Source of the DNA: Bryobacterales bacterium
GTDB taxonomy: Bacteria > Acidobacteriota > Terriglobia > Bryobacterales > Bryobacteraceae
DNA length: 64,000 nucleotides
Reading direction: 5' to 3'
Assembly (NCBI GenBank): GCA_026954325.1
Contig: JAIXKK010000072.1
Location: 1 to 64,000 of the forward strand
Under the pieces are notes generated by a model. That model was not told the origin of the DNA. It searched no databases and saw only the letters and a list, made by a program, of their open reading frames with translations. Below, in pieces: positions 27,400 to 36,959 of this stretch. Positions within the stretch are counted from its first letter, which is position 1. The number at the start of each line of letters is the position of its first letter. The position numbers and the translations under genes were made by a program.

Positions 27400-27684
27400 T
27401 CATTGTCTCCCGTGCCTGTACACGATGAAATGCCTGGGGCGATGCACGGCTCCCCTCCCGGACCGCGCCCGGCTGAATCTCAGGTGATGGACTTGGATGT
27501 CCTTCCCCAAGTCCTTCCTCGCTTGCGAGCCCGGAATCTCCGGACCGCCTCCCATGTCGCGTAGTGCTTGCGTAAGAAGTGCCGTATAGCGGAGCATCGC
27601 TTCGTAGCCGAAATCGGCCTCGCTCCGTATCAAGATATCCTGTAAATCACATTGGGCCGATGGCGAAACAACAATTCTGCGCAA
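27400..27684 (-). pseudogene. C-terminally truncated ParE/RelE-type toxin
   Basis: 94 residues from TTG 27684. The start matches ParE-family toxins (MRRIVVSPSAQCDLQDIL), as do the central LGKDIQVHHLRFSRARS and RPRHFIVYR. Intact members continue from here with a strand and helix of the kind xxEVLRVLHxxMD; this copy instead ends HGRQ-stop. At that point the other frame continues as the truncated membrane gene, so the end of the toxin has been lost by deletion. The antitoxin upstream is also broken. It is probably inactive. Confidence 0.7.
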
Positions 27685-27727
27685 ACTTGTCCAGGTGGTC
27701 GGTCAAATTAATGTTTCGCGTGGGCAC
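27647..27727 (-). pseudogene. ParD-type antitoxin remnant
   Basis: From GTG 27727, with AGAGG six bases upstream, the frame reads MPTRNINLTDHLDKFAQ, the typical beginning of a ParD ribbon-helix-helix antitoxin, and then NCCFAIGPM-stop, which is just toxin-gene sequence in another frame. A complete ParD is about 80-95 residues, so nearly all the antitoxin, including the toxin-binding tail, is missing. The remaining piece runs straight into the ParE start. This was too short to be predicted as a gene. Confidence 0.65.
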
Positions 27728-27777
27728 AAGGAACCTCTACAATGGATCGTAGAGCACTAGTTGGCAATCTTTGCCAG

Positions 27778-28821
27778 TCACCCCGCCGCCTTCCGCAACT
27801 CCACCGCGAACGCGTCCAGCGCCACTCCCTTCTGCACATTCCGCCGCGCGAACTCCACCAATTCGTCCACCTTCTCCGTCGCCTTCCTCACCCACTCGAG
27901 CGTGGTCCCGCCCGCGATGCGCGAAAGCTGCTCCCGCAGGTCCGGGTTCCGCTTCGGAGCGATACCCTCCCGCAGCAGCAGCACATCCTCCAGCAGCATG
28001 TACAGCGTCTTCAGATAGAACTCCAGTTTCTCCGTCTTGCTCGTCGAAATCGATTCGCTATGCTTCACCCACGCCGAAAAATGCGCCTGCCCGCTCGCCA
28101 CCTCGAGCAGCGTCACCATCCGCTTCCGCCGCGTATCCCATAACTCCAGATCAAGCGTCACCGCCAGCCCCGGAGATCCGGCCGCCAGCAGCACCCGGCG
28201 TTCCGTTACACCCCATCCGCGCGTCTTCGCGAACTCCGCCATCTCTTCATCCCTCAGCGCCGTCATATGAAAAATGAGCGAACGCGACCGGATCGTCGGC
28301 AACAGGTCCGCGAAATTCTCCGCCGTCATCACCACCACCAGATGCGCCGGCGGCTCCTCCAGAATCTTCAGCAGAGAATTCGCCGCCTGTTCATTCGCCC
28401 GGTCAATGTGGTCGATCAGAAACACCCGCCGCCGCCCCTTCAGCGGACTGAACTGCGCCCGCTCCTTCAACAGCCTCATCTGCTGGATCGTAATCTGCCG
28501 TAGCGGCCCGTCCGGCGGAAACGTCAGGAAATCCGGATGCGCCGAGAACACCAGTGGATCATCGGCCCGCTTCTCGCTCGGCAGTTTCTCCCGCTCCGCC
28601 AGCCTTTCGACGTTGCCCTCGAGGCTCAAATCGTCCTGTTCTATCTTCCCCGTGTCCCCAAGCAGAGCCGCCGCGAATCGCCGCGCCAGCGTTGCTTTCC
28701 CCACTCCTTCGGGACCAGCCAGCAATAGCGTCTGCGGTATCCGGTCCTGCGGGATCATGTTCCGCAGAGCTTGGGCAACGCCCGAATTACCGTGGAAGTC
28801 CGGAAATATGCGTTCCTTCAT
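27778..28821 (-). CDS. holB: DNA polymerase III delta' subunit-like protein
   Basis: 347 residues. It belongs to the clamp-loader AAA+ family: Walker A-like loop GPEGVGKATLARR, sensor-type segment FLIDHIDRANEQAANSLLKI, the LEEPPAHLVVVMTAEN block and the LPTIRSRSLIFHM sensor. Delta' helps load the beta sliding clamp. The cysteine zinc module between Walker A and B found in many delta' proteins appears absent, the region being acidic and cysteine-free. The start ATG overlaps the stop of the histidine kinase (ATGA), so it is translated as part of that operon. Confidence 0.88.
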   Translation of the reverse strand: MKERIFPDFHGNSGVAQALRNMIPQDRIPQTLLLAGPEGVGKATLARRFAAALLGDTGKIEQDDLSLEGNVERLAEREKLPSEKRADDPLVFSAHPDFLTFPPDGPLRQITIQQMRLLKERAQFSPLKGRRRVFLIDHIDRANEQAANSLLKILEEPPAHLVVVMTAENFADLLPTIRSRSLIFHMTALRDEEMAEFAKTRGWGVTERRVLLAAGSPGLAVTLDLELWDTRRKRMVTLLEVASGQAHFSAWVKHSESISTSKTEKLEFYLKTLYMLLEDVLLLREGIAPKRNPDLREQLSRIAGGTTLEWVRKATEKVDELVEFARRNVQKGVALDAFAVELRKAAG

Positions 28822-29990
28822 TCCTTCATCGCCGCGTTGATCGTTTCGGAAAGCTGCGCCAGGCGGTAAGGCTTTTGCAGAAATGCCCTCGCCCCCGCGT
28901 CAATCAGAGCATCCACGCTCGCGTCCTGGTTGTACCCACTCGACAGCACCACTCTCACCCTCGGGTTGATCTCGCGCAACTGCTCGAACACCTGCTTCCC
29001 GCTCAACTCCGGCATGATCAAATCCACAATCACCATATCGATGTCCGCGCCGCGGCGCCGGTAATATTCCACCGCCTCTCGCGATGACCCGAGACAGATC
29101 GCGTGGTAGCCGAGATTCTTCAACATCTTCGCCGCTACCTGCCGCACCACCTCCTCATCGTCCACCACCAGCACCGATCCCTTCCCTCGCGACGGAGCCG
29201 CCGTCCCATCCCCGGCATGCTTCAAACTGCGCTCCGATGCCAGCGGCATCAGTAGGTGGAACCGCGTCCCCGGATCACACTCCAACTCGATCCGTCCTCC
29301 ATGGCTCCGCACGATACTCTGCACCACCGTCAGCCCCATCCCCGTCCCCTTGCCCGGAGCCTTGGTCGTGAAGAACGGTTCAAAAATCCGCTCCCGCAGA
29401 TGCATGGGAATGCCGGTCCCGTTGTCGATCACCGAAACCTTCACGTGCTTTCGCGCCGTCGAGCTTGCCAGCGTCAGCGTCCCTCCATCCGGCATCGCAT
29501 CCCGGGCATTCAATGCCAGGTTGAGAAACACCTGGAACATCTGGCTCGGATCCCCCATCACATGCGCCGACACCGCTTCGAACCGCGGCTCGATGCGAAT
29601 GTTCTTGTCGATGGTGTGCCGCAGAAGGTCCGCAACCTCCGTCAGCGTCTGATGCAGATCGATCCGTACCCGCTTCGGCGACGTGCGCCGCGCGAACCCC
29701 AAAAGCTGCATCGTCAGTTGCGACGCCCGGTCCGCCGCCTTTTCGATCACCTCCAGCGCTTCCACCACGTGGCACGGAGCCGCGGGTTCTTCCCGCAGCA
29801 AGCTCACATAGCCGACAATCGCCGTCAGCAGGTTGTTGAAATCATGCGCCACGCCCCCCGCCAAGGACCCGATCGCCAGCATCTTCTGCGATTGCGCGAG
29901 TTGGGCTTCCAGATCCTCCACCTTCCGGCGCAGGGATTCCGCTTCGCCCGGGACAGAGGCGCAGGGAGGTGCCGCGGTGAATTCCGACAT
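28818..29990 (-). CDS. Hybrid histidine kinase with C-terminal receiver
   Basis: 390 residues. A coiled coil (SLRRKVEDLEAQLAQSQKML) leads into the HisKA helix with the phosphorylatable His in GGVAHDFNNLLTAIVGYVSL. The HATPase_c domain has N, G1 and G2 boxes (NLALNARDAM, VIDNGTGIP, GKGTGMGLTVVQSIV). A receiver domain begins SVLVVDDEEVV, with the acceptor Asp in DMVIVDLIMPELSG and the conserved Lys in AFLQKPY. No membrane span or sensor domain is present, so it is a soluble hybrid kinase; the HDFNN form is typical of kinases with an attached receiver. Its output partner is not adjacent. It is coupled to holB. Confidence 0.93.
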   Translation of the reverse strand: MSEFTAAPPCASVPGEAESLRRKVEDLEAQLAQSQKMLAIGSLAGGVAHDFNNLLTAIVGYVSLLREEPAAPCHVVEALEVIEKAADRASQLTMQLLGFARRTSPKRVRIDLHQTLTEVADLLRHTIDKNIRIEPRFEAVSAHVMGDPSQMFQVFLNLALNARDAMPDGGTLTLASSTARKHVKVSVIDNGTGIPMHLRERIFEPFFTTKAPGKGTGMGLTVVQSIVRSHGGRIELECDPGTRFHLLMPLASERSLKHAGDGTAAPSRGKGSVLVVDDEEVVRQVAAKMLKNLGYHAICLGSSREAVEYYRRRGADIDMVIVDLIMPELSGKQVFEQLREINPRVRVVLSSGYNQDASVDALIDAGARAFLQKPYRLAQLSETINAAMKE

Positions 29991-30007
29991 TGTTGTCTAA
30001 GGTCCGT

Positions 30008-32476
30008 TTAGAAAAGGTACAACGGCACACCGGGTTCGGGTTCTGTTTCGGGCACTGTAACCTCTGCCTGCTCCTTGATTTGCCGCAGGAACAGTCCCGT
30101 GTCGCCGAGATATACTTCCAACTCGGCCGGCCGCGCGATCGAGCCCTGGATCAGGGCCTCCGAAAGCGGGTCTTCGATATACTTCTGCAAGGCGCGCCGC
30201 AACGGGCGAGCGCCGTAACTGCGGTCCGTACACGTCTTTTCCAGAATATACCGCGCCGCATCCACCGCCAGGCGGATGGTCAACTGCTTCGAAACCAGGT
30301 TCAGATTCACCTGTCCCACCAGCAGTTCGATGATCTTCAACAGGTCCTCGTCCGAGAGCGGGCTGAACAGGATGGTCTCATCGAGGCGGTTCAGAAACTC
30401 CGGATTGAAGGCGCGCTTCACCTCACTCATCACCTGCTCTTCCACCTTCGGAGCCATCCCCGGACCCACCGGAGCCACGAAACCCATCGGCGACTTCTTG
30501 TCCAGGAACCGCGCCCCAAGGTTCGATGTCATGATGATGATCGTGTTCTTGAAGTCCACCGTGTTGCCCAATCCATCGGTCAACTGGCCGTCTTCAAATA
30601 CCTGCAACAGGATGTTATACACATCCGGATGCGCCTTTTCGATTTCATCCAGCAGAATCACCGAATAGGGAGACCGCTTCACCCGCTCCGTGAGCTGTCC
30701 GCCCTCTTCGTATCCGACGTATCCCGGAGGCGAGCCGATCAGCTTCGAAACCGAATGCTTCTCCATGAACTCCGACATGTCGAAGCGGATCAGCGATTTC
30801 TCGCTCCCGAACAGAAACTCGGCCAGCGCCCGCGCTACCTCGGTCTTGCCGACGCCCGTCGGCCCCAGGAACAGGAACGACCCCGCGGGCCGTTTCGGAG
30901 ACTTCAACCCCGCGCGCGACCGGCGAATCGCCCGCGCCAGCGCGCTGATCGCCTTCTCCTGGCTGATCACCCGCTTGTGCAGCTCTTCCTCGATGCGCAG
31001 AAGCTTGGAAACCTCTTCCTCCCGGATGGCCGTCATCGGCACCCCGGTCCACCGCGCCACCACATCCTCGATGTCGTCCTTCGTCACCACGCCCGTGGAT
31101 GTATCGTCGAGGTTGTACTTCTCCCGCAACTGCCGCAGATTCTCTCTCTCTCGCCGTTCTTCATCCGAATAGAACCGCGCCTTCTCGAATTCATGGTTCG
31201 CAATCGCGTTCTCCATGCGGTGCACGATGAACTTGATCCTCTTCTGGATCTCCGACACTTCCGAGGGCACCGTCGTCTGCCGCAGCTTGATGCGCGCCCC
31301 GGCTTCGTCGATCAGGTCGATCGCCTTGTCCGGCAGGAACCGGTCCGGAATAAACCGCGACGAAGCATACACCGCCGATTCGATCGCCTCATCCGTGTAC
31401 GCCACCGCGTGGAACTTCTCATACCGTTCCTTGATGCCGAACAGAATCTTCACCGCGTCGCCTTCGCTCGGCGGCGGCACCTTCACCGCCTGAAAACGCC
31501 GCTCCAGCGAGCGGTCCTTCTCGATCGATTTGCGGTATTCACCCGGCGTGGTCGCGCCGATACATTGGATCTCGCCCCGCGACAGCGCCGGCTTCAAAAT
31601 GTTGGCCGCATCCAGCGATCCCTCGGCCGACCCCGCGCCCACCAGCGTGTGCAGCTCATCGATGAAGATGATGGCGTTCTGGTTCTCCATCAGCTCCTTC
31701 ATGATGGTCTTCAACCGCTCTTCGAACTGCCCGCGATACTTCGTGCCCGCCACGATCAGCGACAGGTCCAGCGCCAGAATCCGCTTGTCCGCCAGAAAGC
31801 TCGGCACTTCACCATCCGCAATCCGCTGCGCCAGCCCTTCCACGATCGCCGTCTTCCCTACGCCCGGCTCCCCGATCAGCACCGGATTGTTCTTCGTGCG
31901 CCGGCACAGGATCTGCACCACCCGCTCCAATTCAAAATCGCGCCCGATCAGCGGATCGAGCGTCCCATCAAGCGCTGCCTGCGTCAGGTCCCGGCTGAAC
32001 TCCGACAAAAGCGAGCTTTCCTTCGGCCGGTTCGACGCCATCTTCTCCGAAGACGACCGCGCAATCTCTTCCCGCACCTGCGACAGCCGCAGCCCGCGCT
32101 CATGCAGAATCTCCGCCGCCAGGCACTTCTCTTCCCGCAGCAACCCGAGCAACAGGTGCTCCGTCCCGATGTGCTTGTGGTTCAGCCGCTCGGCTTCCTC
32201 GGCGCCGTAGGCCAGAACCCGCTTGCATTCGTGACTCAACGGCAAATCCACCGATGTCGAGACCTTCTCCCGAATCGTGGTGTGCGCCTCGATCTGCTTG
32301 CGGATGGACTCGATGGCCGCGTGCGACCGGAGAAACCGGTTCGCCAGCGCCTTGTCCTCCCGCAGCAGGCCGAGCAGCAAATGCTCTGTCTCGATATAAG
32401 GACTGCCGAACTGGCTGGCCTCATACCGTGCGAAGAAGATGACTCTGCGGGCCTTTTCCGTGTAACGTTCAAACAT
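30008..32476 (-). CDS. clpC: ClpC-type AAA+ unfoldase
   Basis: 822 residues. Two Clp_N repeats (from [20 protein letters not shown]) precede the first ATPase (Walker [10 protein letters not shown], Walker [10 protein letters not shown]). A UVR-like coiled-coil ([20 protein letters not shown]) lies in the middle, then the second ATPase ([31 protein letters not shown]) and a C-terminal small domain. The UVR-type middle region separates ClpC from ClpA and ClpB. It unfolds proteins for the ClpP protease, whose gene is not in the window. It lies upstream of the histidine kinase gene on the same strand, 17 bases apart, so co-transcription is possible. Confidence 0.95.
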   Translation of the reverse strand: MFERYTEKARRVIFFARYEASQFGSPYIETEHLLLGLLREDKALANRFLRSHAAIESIRKQIEAHTTIREKVSTSVDLPLSHECKRVLAYGAEEAERLNHKHIGTEHLLLGLLREEKCLAAEILHERGLRLSQVREEIARSSSEKMASNRPKESSLLSEFSRDLTQAALDGTLDPLIGRDFELERVVQILCRRTKNNPVLIGEPGVGKTAIVEGLAQRIADGEVPSFLADKRILALDLSLIVAGTKYRGQFEERLKTIMKELMENQNAIIFIDELHTLVGAGSAEGSLDAANILKPALSRGEIQCIGATTPGEYRKSIEKDRSLERRFQAVKVPPPSEGDAVKILFGIKERYEKFHAVAYTDEAIESAVYASSRFIPDRFLPDKAIDLIDEAGARIKLRQTTVPSEVSEIQKRIKFIVHRMENAIANHEFEKARFYSDEERRERENLRQLREKYNLDDTSTGVVTKDDIEDVVARWTGVPMTAIREEEVSKLLRIEEELHKRVISQEKAISALARAIRRSRAGLKSPKRPAGSFLFLGPTGVGKTEVARALAEFLFGSEKSLIRFDMSEFMEKHSVSKLIGSPPGYVGYEEGGQLTERVKRSPYSVILLDEIEKAHPDVYNILLQVFEDGQLTDGLGNTVDFKNTIIIMTSNLGARFLDKKSPMGFVAPVGPGMAPKVEEQVMSEVKRAFNPEFLNRLDETILFSPLSDEDLLKIIELLVGQVNLNLVSKQLTIRLAVDAARYILEKTCTDRSYGARPLRRALQKYIEDPLSEALIQGSIARPAELEVYLGDTGLFLRQIKEQAEVTVPETEPEPGVPLYLF

Positions 32477-32488
32477 ATTTCGATCCGT

Positions 32489-33205
<717 letters not shown>

Positions 33206-33339
33206 TACCTTCAGGCTATCATGCCGCCGCGAATCCGTCGTTAGCCGCGTGGTACCACTCGCCGGCATGAGAAGTCCCGGAATAGGGCACTTCCGCTAAC
33301 TGGTTGTAAGCGTTCGTCTCTGCTAGACTCGTCTCAGGA

Positions 33340-33642
33340 ATGCCACGTACCCTCCCCGATGTTCTGGCCATTCTACGCGCCCACCAGCGGGAACTCCGCG
33401 ACATGGGCGTGGCCCATGCCGCCGTCTTCGGCTCCGTAGCTCGTGGCCAGGCCGGCCCCTCGAGCGACGTCGATGTCTTGGTCGACCTCGACTACGACAA
33501 AGACTTGGGCATTTTCGAGTACGCTCGAATCAAACTGTACATTGACGACTTACTTGGAGGGCGAAGCGATGTCGCCAATCGTAAGAAGCTGAAACCTCTC
33601 CTTCGCGACAGCATTATTCGGGATGCAGTCAATGCCTTCTAG
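33340..33642 (+). CDS. MNT-type nucleotidyltransferase (antitoxin of MNT/HEPN pair)
   Basis: 100 residues with the minimal nucleotidyltransferase core: HAAVFGSVARGQAGPSSDVD, giving GS...RG and the D-x-D metal pair, then VLVDLDYDKDLGIFEYARIK. In MntA/HepT modules this protein is the antitoxin and in studied cases AMPylates the HEPN partner. The downstream HEPN gene overlaps the end of this one by up to 20 nt. A -10-like TAGACT lies about 20 nt upstream. All active-site residues appear intact. Confidence 0.9.
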   Translation: MPRTLPDVLAILRAHQRELRDMGVAHAAVFGSVARGQAGPSSDVDVLVDLDYDKDLGIFEYARIKLYIDDLLGGRSDVANRKKLKPLLRDSIIRDAVNAF

Positions 33643-33970
33643 AGATCCCAGGCAGAGAATGAGGGATATCCTGGAGAACATCGAGGCTGTCCTTCAATTC
33701 ACCGCCGGCATGACATTCGACCAGTTTGCAGCCGACCGGAGAACAGTCTACGCTGTGACCAGAGCGCTGGAAATCATTTCAGAAGCCCACCGCCGGCTCC
33801 CGGAGGAGTACAAGCGGACTCATCCGGAAATCGACCGGCCTGCGATTGCGGCAGCCGGCAACCTCTACCGGCACGAATACGAAGCTGTGGATGAAACTAT
33901 ACTCTGGAAGACGCGGTCCAGATTGGCTGGTCTCCAGGCGGCAATTGCCGAAGACCTCGACATGCAATAA
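33623..33970 (+). CDS. HEPN/DUF86-family protein (HepT-like toxin)
   Basis: 115 residues, mostly helical (MRDILENIEAVLQFTAGMTF, TRALEIISEAHRRLPEEY). It pairs with the upstream MNT gene in the usual order. HEPN toxins cleave RNA with an R-x4-6-H site. Here the C-terminal segment reads AIAAAGNLYRHEYEAVDETI: the His and following Tyr are present, but where many relatives carry Arg before the N-L-Y/R-N-x-L stretch this protein has Ala or Gly. That raises doubt about nuclease activity, or the subfamily may place Arg elsewhere. Alternative starts at 33632 and 33659 exist. Confidence 0.85.
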   Translation: MQSMPSRDPRQRMRDILENIEAVLQFTAGMTFDQFAADRRTVYAVTRALEIISEAHRRLPEEYKRTHPEIDRPAIAAAGNLYRHEYEAVDETILWKTRSRLAGLQAAIAEDLDMQ

Positions 33971-33980
33971 AGCGGCGCCC

Positions 33981-34556
33981 ATGGACTCCACACCCAAAGA
34001 CGTCACCCGCCTCCTCGAACGCTGGTCCGGCGGCGACCGCGACGCCCTCGACGAACTCACCCCGCTCGTCTACCAGGAACTGCGCAAAATCGCCCGCCGC
34101 CAGATGATGAAGGAGCGCGCCGAGCACACCCTCGAAAGCACCGCCCTCGTCCACGAAGCCTACCTCCGCCTCATCGGCCAGAAAGGCTCTAAATGGCAAA
34201 ACCGGGCCCATTTCTTCGCGGTTGCCTCCGAAATGGCCCGGCGGATTCTCGTCGATCATGCCAAAGCCCGCAACGCCAAAAAGCGCGGCGGGCCCAAAGT
34301 CTCCCTCGATGACTCCCCCGAACCGTTCGTCCGGCAGGACGCCGACGTCATCGCCATCAACGACGCCCTCGATGAACTGGCCAAACTCGATCCGCGGCAG
34401 GCGAAAATCGTCGAACTTCGCTACTTCGCCGGCCTCACCATCGAGGAGACCGCCGAGGTCATCGGCGTGTCTACCCCGACCGTGAAGCGGGACTGGCTCG
34501 TCGCCCGCGCGTTTCTCCAACGGGCCCTCGGAGCCGGTTCCGAACCGGAAAGCTAG
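33981..34556 (+). CDS. ECF sigma factor, TIGR02999-like
   Basis: 191 residues with sigma region 2 (LLERWSGGDRDALDELTPLV, then TLESTALVHEAYLRLIG, AHFFAVASEMARRILVDHAK) and region 4 (LDPRQAKIVELRYFAGLTIE, then VSTPTVKRDWLVARAFLQR). This ECF class is frequent in Acidobacteria and Planctomycetes and often sits near Ser/Thr kinases; the PD40 kinase here lies some 8 kb downstream, beyond the SLH segment. No anti-sigma factor is adjacent. The 3' part from about 34180 is almost identical to sequence at 39971-40353. An inverted repeat CCGGTTC-C-GAACCGG lies near the stop codon. Confidence 0.93.
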   Translation: MDSTPKDVTRLLERWSGGDRDALDELTPLVYQELRKIARRQMMKERAEHTLESTALVHEAYLRLIGQKGSKWQNRAHFFAVASEMARRILVDHAKARNAKKRGGPKVSLDDSPEPFVRQDADVIAINDALDELAKLDPRQAKIVELRYFAGLTIEETAEVIGVSTPTVKRDWLVARAFLQRALGAGSEPES

Positions 34557-34557
34557 T
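34180..34557 (+). repeat. Proximal copy of a ~380-bp direct repeat (3' part of the sigma gene)
   Basis: The sequence from AGAAAGGCTCTAA through the stop codon and one further base is repeated in the same direction at 39971-40353. Differences seen by eye are two in the first 13 bases, a 5-bp extra AGGCC in the distal copy, and one G/A change (GGCGGATTC against GGCGAATTC). Everything downstream of that is identical in my reading. Similarity ends abruptly after AGCTAGT. Confidence 0.9.
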
Positions 34558-34599
34558 GTGCGCGAACTGCTCTTCAGCCTGTAGCCGTGTGTACATCGT

Positions 34600-36843
34600 T
34601 CAAGGTAGAGAAGCCCTCTCCTTCTGCCGTGCGCGGGCGATTTCCTCCATGGAAGGCCCGAGCCTTTCGACCGGAGCCGGAACCCCCACGGAGCGCACAT
34701 CCGAGCCAACGGGGTACTTGGCTTCATTTGCCTGAAAAGCAGCGGGCAAGACCCTGGCGGGGGCGGTAGCGGGGACGTGATAGTCGTTGCCCACTCGAAC
34801 GACGACGGATTCCGTTTGAGCATCCGCGACGTCGCTCTTCACTGCATCAAACGCGGGCGGCAAGCTAAAGCCGCCTGTCCACTTCAGCGCGGCGCTGACC
34901 AGGTCATTATTGGCAGTCGATCCGCTGCTCGAACCGTCCATCGGCTGCTGTACGATCGGCAGGATGGCATTGTTGGGATTGTCTGTCGACACCGCCATTC
35001 GGACATAGTCGCCGGCGCCAGAACACGTAACGGTTTCTCCGCAAACGCTACCTGCGCCGAGCCAACTCGCCGGCGTTAAACCGCGGGCAGCCCAGGAGAC
35101 GAAAGGCGTCCCATTTTGCGGATAATAGACCACCGCACTGGAAACATTATTCGGACCATAGTACGCAGAATAGGTCATATAGGAAAACCAGAAACTTCCC
35201 CCTCCGGGTGCGATCGCCGTGGAGCCAACGAACTGGTCAGAGCCCGAGTCTGCATTCACGAATGCCATCGATGTCGGCGAGAAGGCGAGAATGTTGTTTC
35301 GGTTTGCATATCGTGCCGGCACCGCAGCAGCCCACTGTTCGCTATTCTGATCCCCCGCAGCCTCAACCAAAGGCGCAAGGAATAGGTGGCCATTGCACTT
35401 CTGTGGCTGCGTCCAAGGGACGCAAACTAATTGGTCCGTGTACGCGGCTGCCTGCGTGAAGCTGCCAAGTAGAGTCCTGCTCCAATTGGAGCCATCACTT
35501 GATTGATAGTGCCACAATTTGTAGGGTGATTGCTGGCCTGACAGGATGCTTGGCGCGAAAACATGGAAGTTGCTGTGAGTGGCAACTACCCGTGTACGAT
35601 TCCCCTTGATGTCATTACCGGTATCGTAGGCCGTCCGTACCGGTGTGCTGAAGGAGAGTCCAGCGTCGGTCGAAAACGTGGTCCAGAATCCGGAGGCGGT
35701 ACCTGTTAGGGTGTCTATCTGTACTGCACCAACGATGATCCGGCCTTGCCAATCCACACCAACCGATGGGAAGTCCCAATAATAGGAGCTTGTCGCCACT
35801 AGCGGGATTGCCGTATAAGACCACTGCGAACCATTGCTATCCGTACTCTTTCCGAACACGACATCATTCAACCCGGAATGGCTATCGAGGGCCACGTATA
35901 CGTACTTGCCCCGAGGAGAGTCGTAGATGATAAAAGCGTCGTACCCGTTTCCGTGTGGGGATGGCAAGCTGTTAGAACTGATGGAACTGGGAGCATGATA
36001 AGTCGCTACGCGTGAAGAGGCCACAGGCGGTTGGCCGCCATTTCGGAAAACGATTGCCGATGTGGAATTGACGCCGCTGGCCGCGGCAGGCTCCCATACG
36101 CCACCGGAGTTCGAAGTGACGGCATGAAGAGCGAGAAACTCACGCAACAGGCCACGGGTAACATAGTACGAAGCCTCAGCCCGCCGGATTGCCGATCCAG
36201 GGCAGAATGCGGTTTCAGCGCATCCCATCGCGATCACTCCAAGATCGCGCGAGTTTTGGACAAGCTTATACAGGGGATACAAATAGTCCATATCTGCGGG
36301 AAAGTATAAGTTCGAAGACGCCTGAATATGAGTGTCATCTATAACGTTATTATTATAATTCGGATGACCCAGAACAAGTTGGCTCATTCTCGTCGTAAAT
36401 ACCGCCATAGACCAGTTCGAAGTGGGATCGTTCAGGCAATACTTCCGCACCGTTCCATCGTAGTAACACCCGCTTGTGACACCCAGGGCATAGAGTTTCT
36501 GAATATATCGGTATTGCGGGTGACTGACCGGCACGTCGTCAAAGAACGGTCCACCTTGCGCGGCAGGGAATCCATCGATGGTGCCGTATTTTTTGTAAGA
36601 CCATGCCCTGATTAGGAACTGCGCGGCGTCGCCGCGAGTCAGATTATCTGTCGGACAATAGTAATAGCCAATGCCGCAACTATTCGCTATCCCGAGAGCG
36701 CCCAAGCGCTGTACCGTGTCGTAATAGGGATCGCTTGCATACACGTCACTGAACTGAGCGTTGGAAGGAATAGTGAAAAGAAGCAAACCGATTACTCCAG
36801 TGAAAAAGCACACACTTGGTATGCCCTTCAAGTCTGGCAACAT
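34600..36843 (-). CDS. Secreted SLH-domain protein with sialidase/BNR-like region
   Basis: About 747 residues from ATG 36843, chosen for the AGAGAGG upstream and the signal peptide (GVIGLLLFTIPSNAQ) that follows. Three SLH-like repeats occupy roughly residues 27-250: DVYASDPYYDTVQRLGALGI with the later LTRGDAAQFLIRAW, then DVPVSHPQYRYIQKLYALGV, and a third ending RRAEASYYVTRGLL. They are followed by a beta-propeller-like region with BNR-type TFSTDAGLSFSTP. SLH domains usually fix proteins to the cell envelope, so this is a likely surface or periplasmic protein; an enzymatic role is not shown. Its neighbour at 36960 also has SLH repeats with very similar wording, suggesting the two work together. 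Confidence 0.8.
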   Translation of the reverse strand: MLPDLKGIPSVCFFTGVIGLLLFTIPSNAQFSDVYASDPYYDTVQRLGALGIANSCGIGYYYCPTDNLTRGDAAQFLIRAWSYKKYGTIDGFPAAQGGPFFDDVPVSHPQYRYIQKLYALGVTSGCYYDGTVRKYCLNDPTSNWSMAVFTTRMSQLVLGHPNYNNNVIDDTHIQASSNLYFPADMDYLYPLYKLVQNSRDLGVIAMGCAETAFCPGSAIRRAEASYYVTRGLLREFLALHAVTSNSGGVWEPAAASGVNSTSAIVFRNGGQPPVASSRVATYHAPSSISSNSLPSPHGNGYDAFIIYDSPRGKYVYVALDSHSGLNDVVFGKSTDSNGSQWSYTAIPLVATSSYYWDFPSVGVDWQGRIIVGAVQIDTLTGTASGFWTTFSTDAGLSFSTPVRTAYDTGNDIKGNRTRVVATHSNFHVFAPSILSGQQSPYKLWHYQSSDGSNWSRTLLGSFTQAAAYTDQLVCVPWTQPQKCNGHLFLAPLVEAAGDQNSEQWAAAVPARYANRNNILAFSPTSMAFVNADSGSDQFVGSTAIAPGGGSFWFSYMTYSAYYGPNNVSSAVVYYPQNGTPFVSWAARGLTPASWLGAGSVCGETVTCSGAGDYVRMAVSTDNPNNAILPIVQQPMDGSSSGSTANNDLVSAALKWTGGFSLPPAFDAVKSDVADAQTESVVVRVGNDYHVPATAPARVLPAAFQANEAKYPVGSDVRSVGVPAPVERLGPSMEEIARARQKERASLP

Positions 36844-36959
36844 GAATAACCTCTCTTTCTTCGAACCTGAACGTATGGCTTGGTGTCGCCGCGCCAGTCC
36901 CGCGCCCGTCAATCGCTCGGCGCGTGGATTACTGAGCACCCGGGATCAGTATGGCTCGG

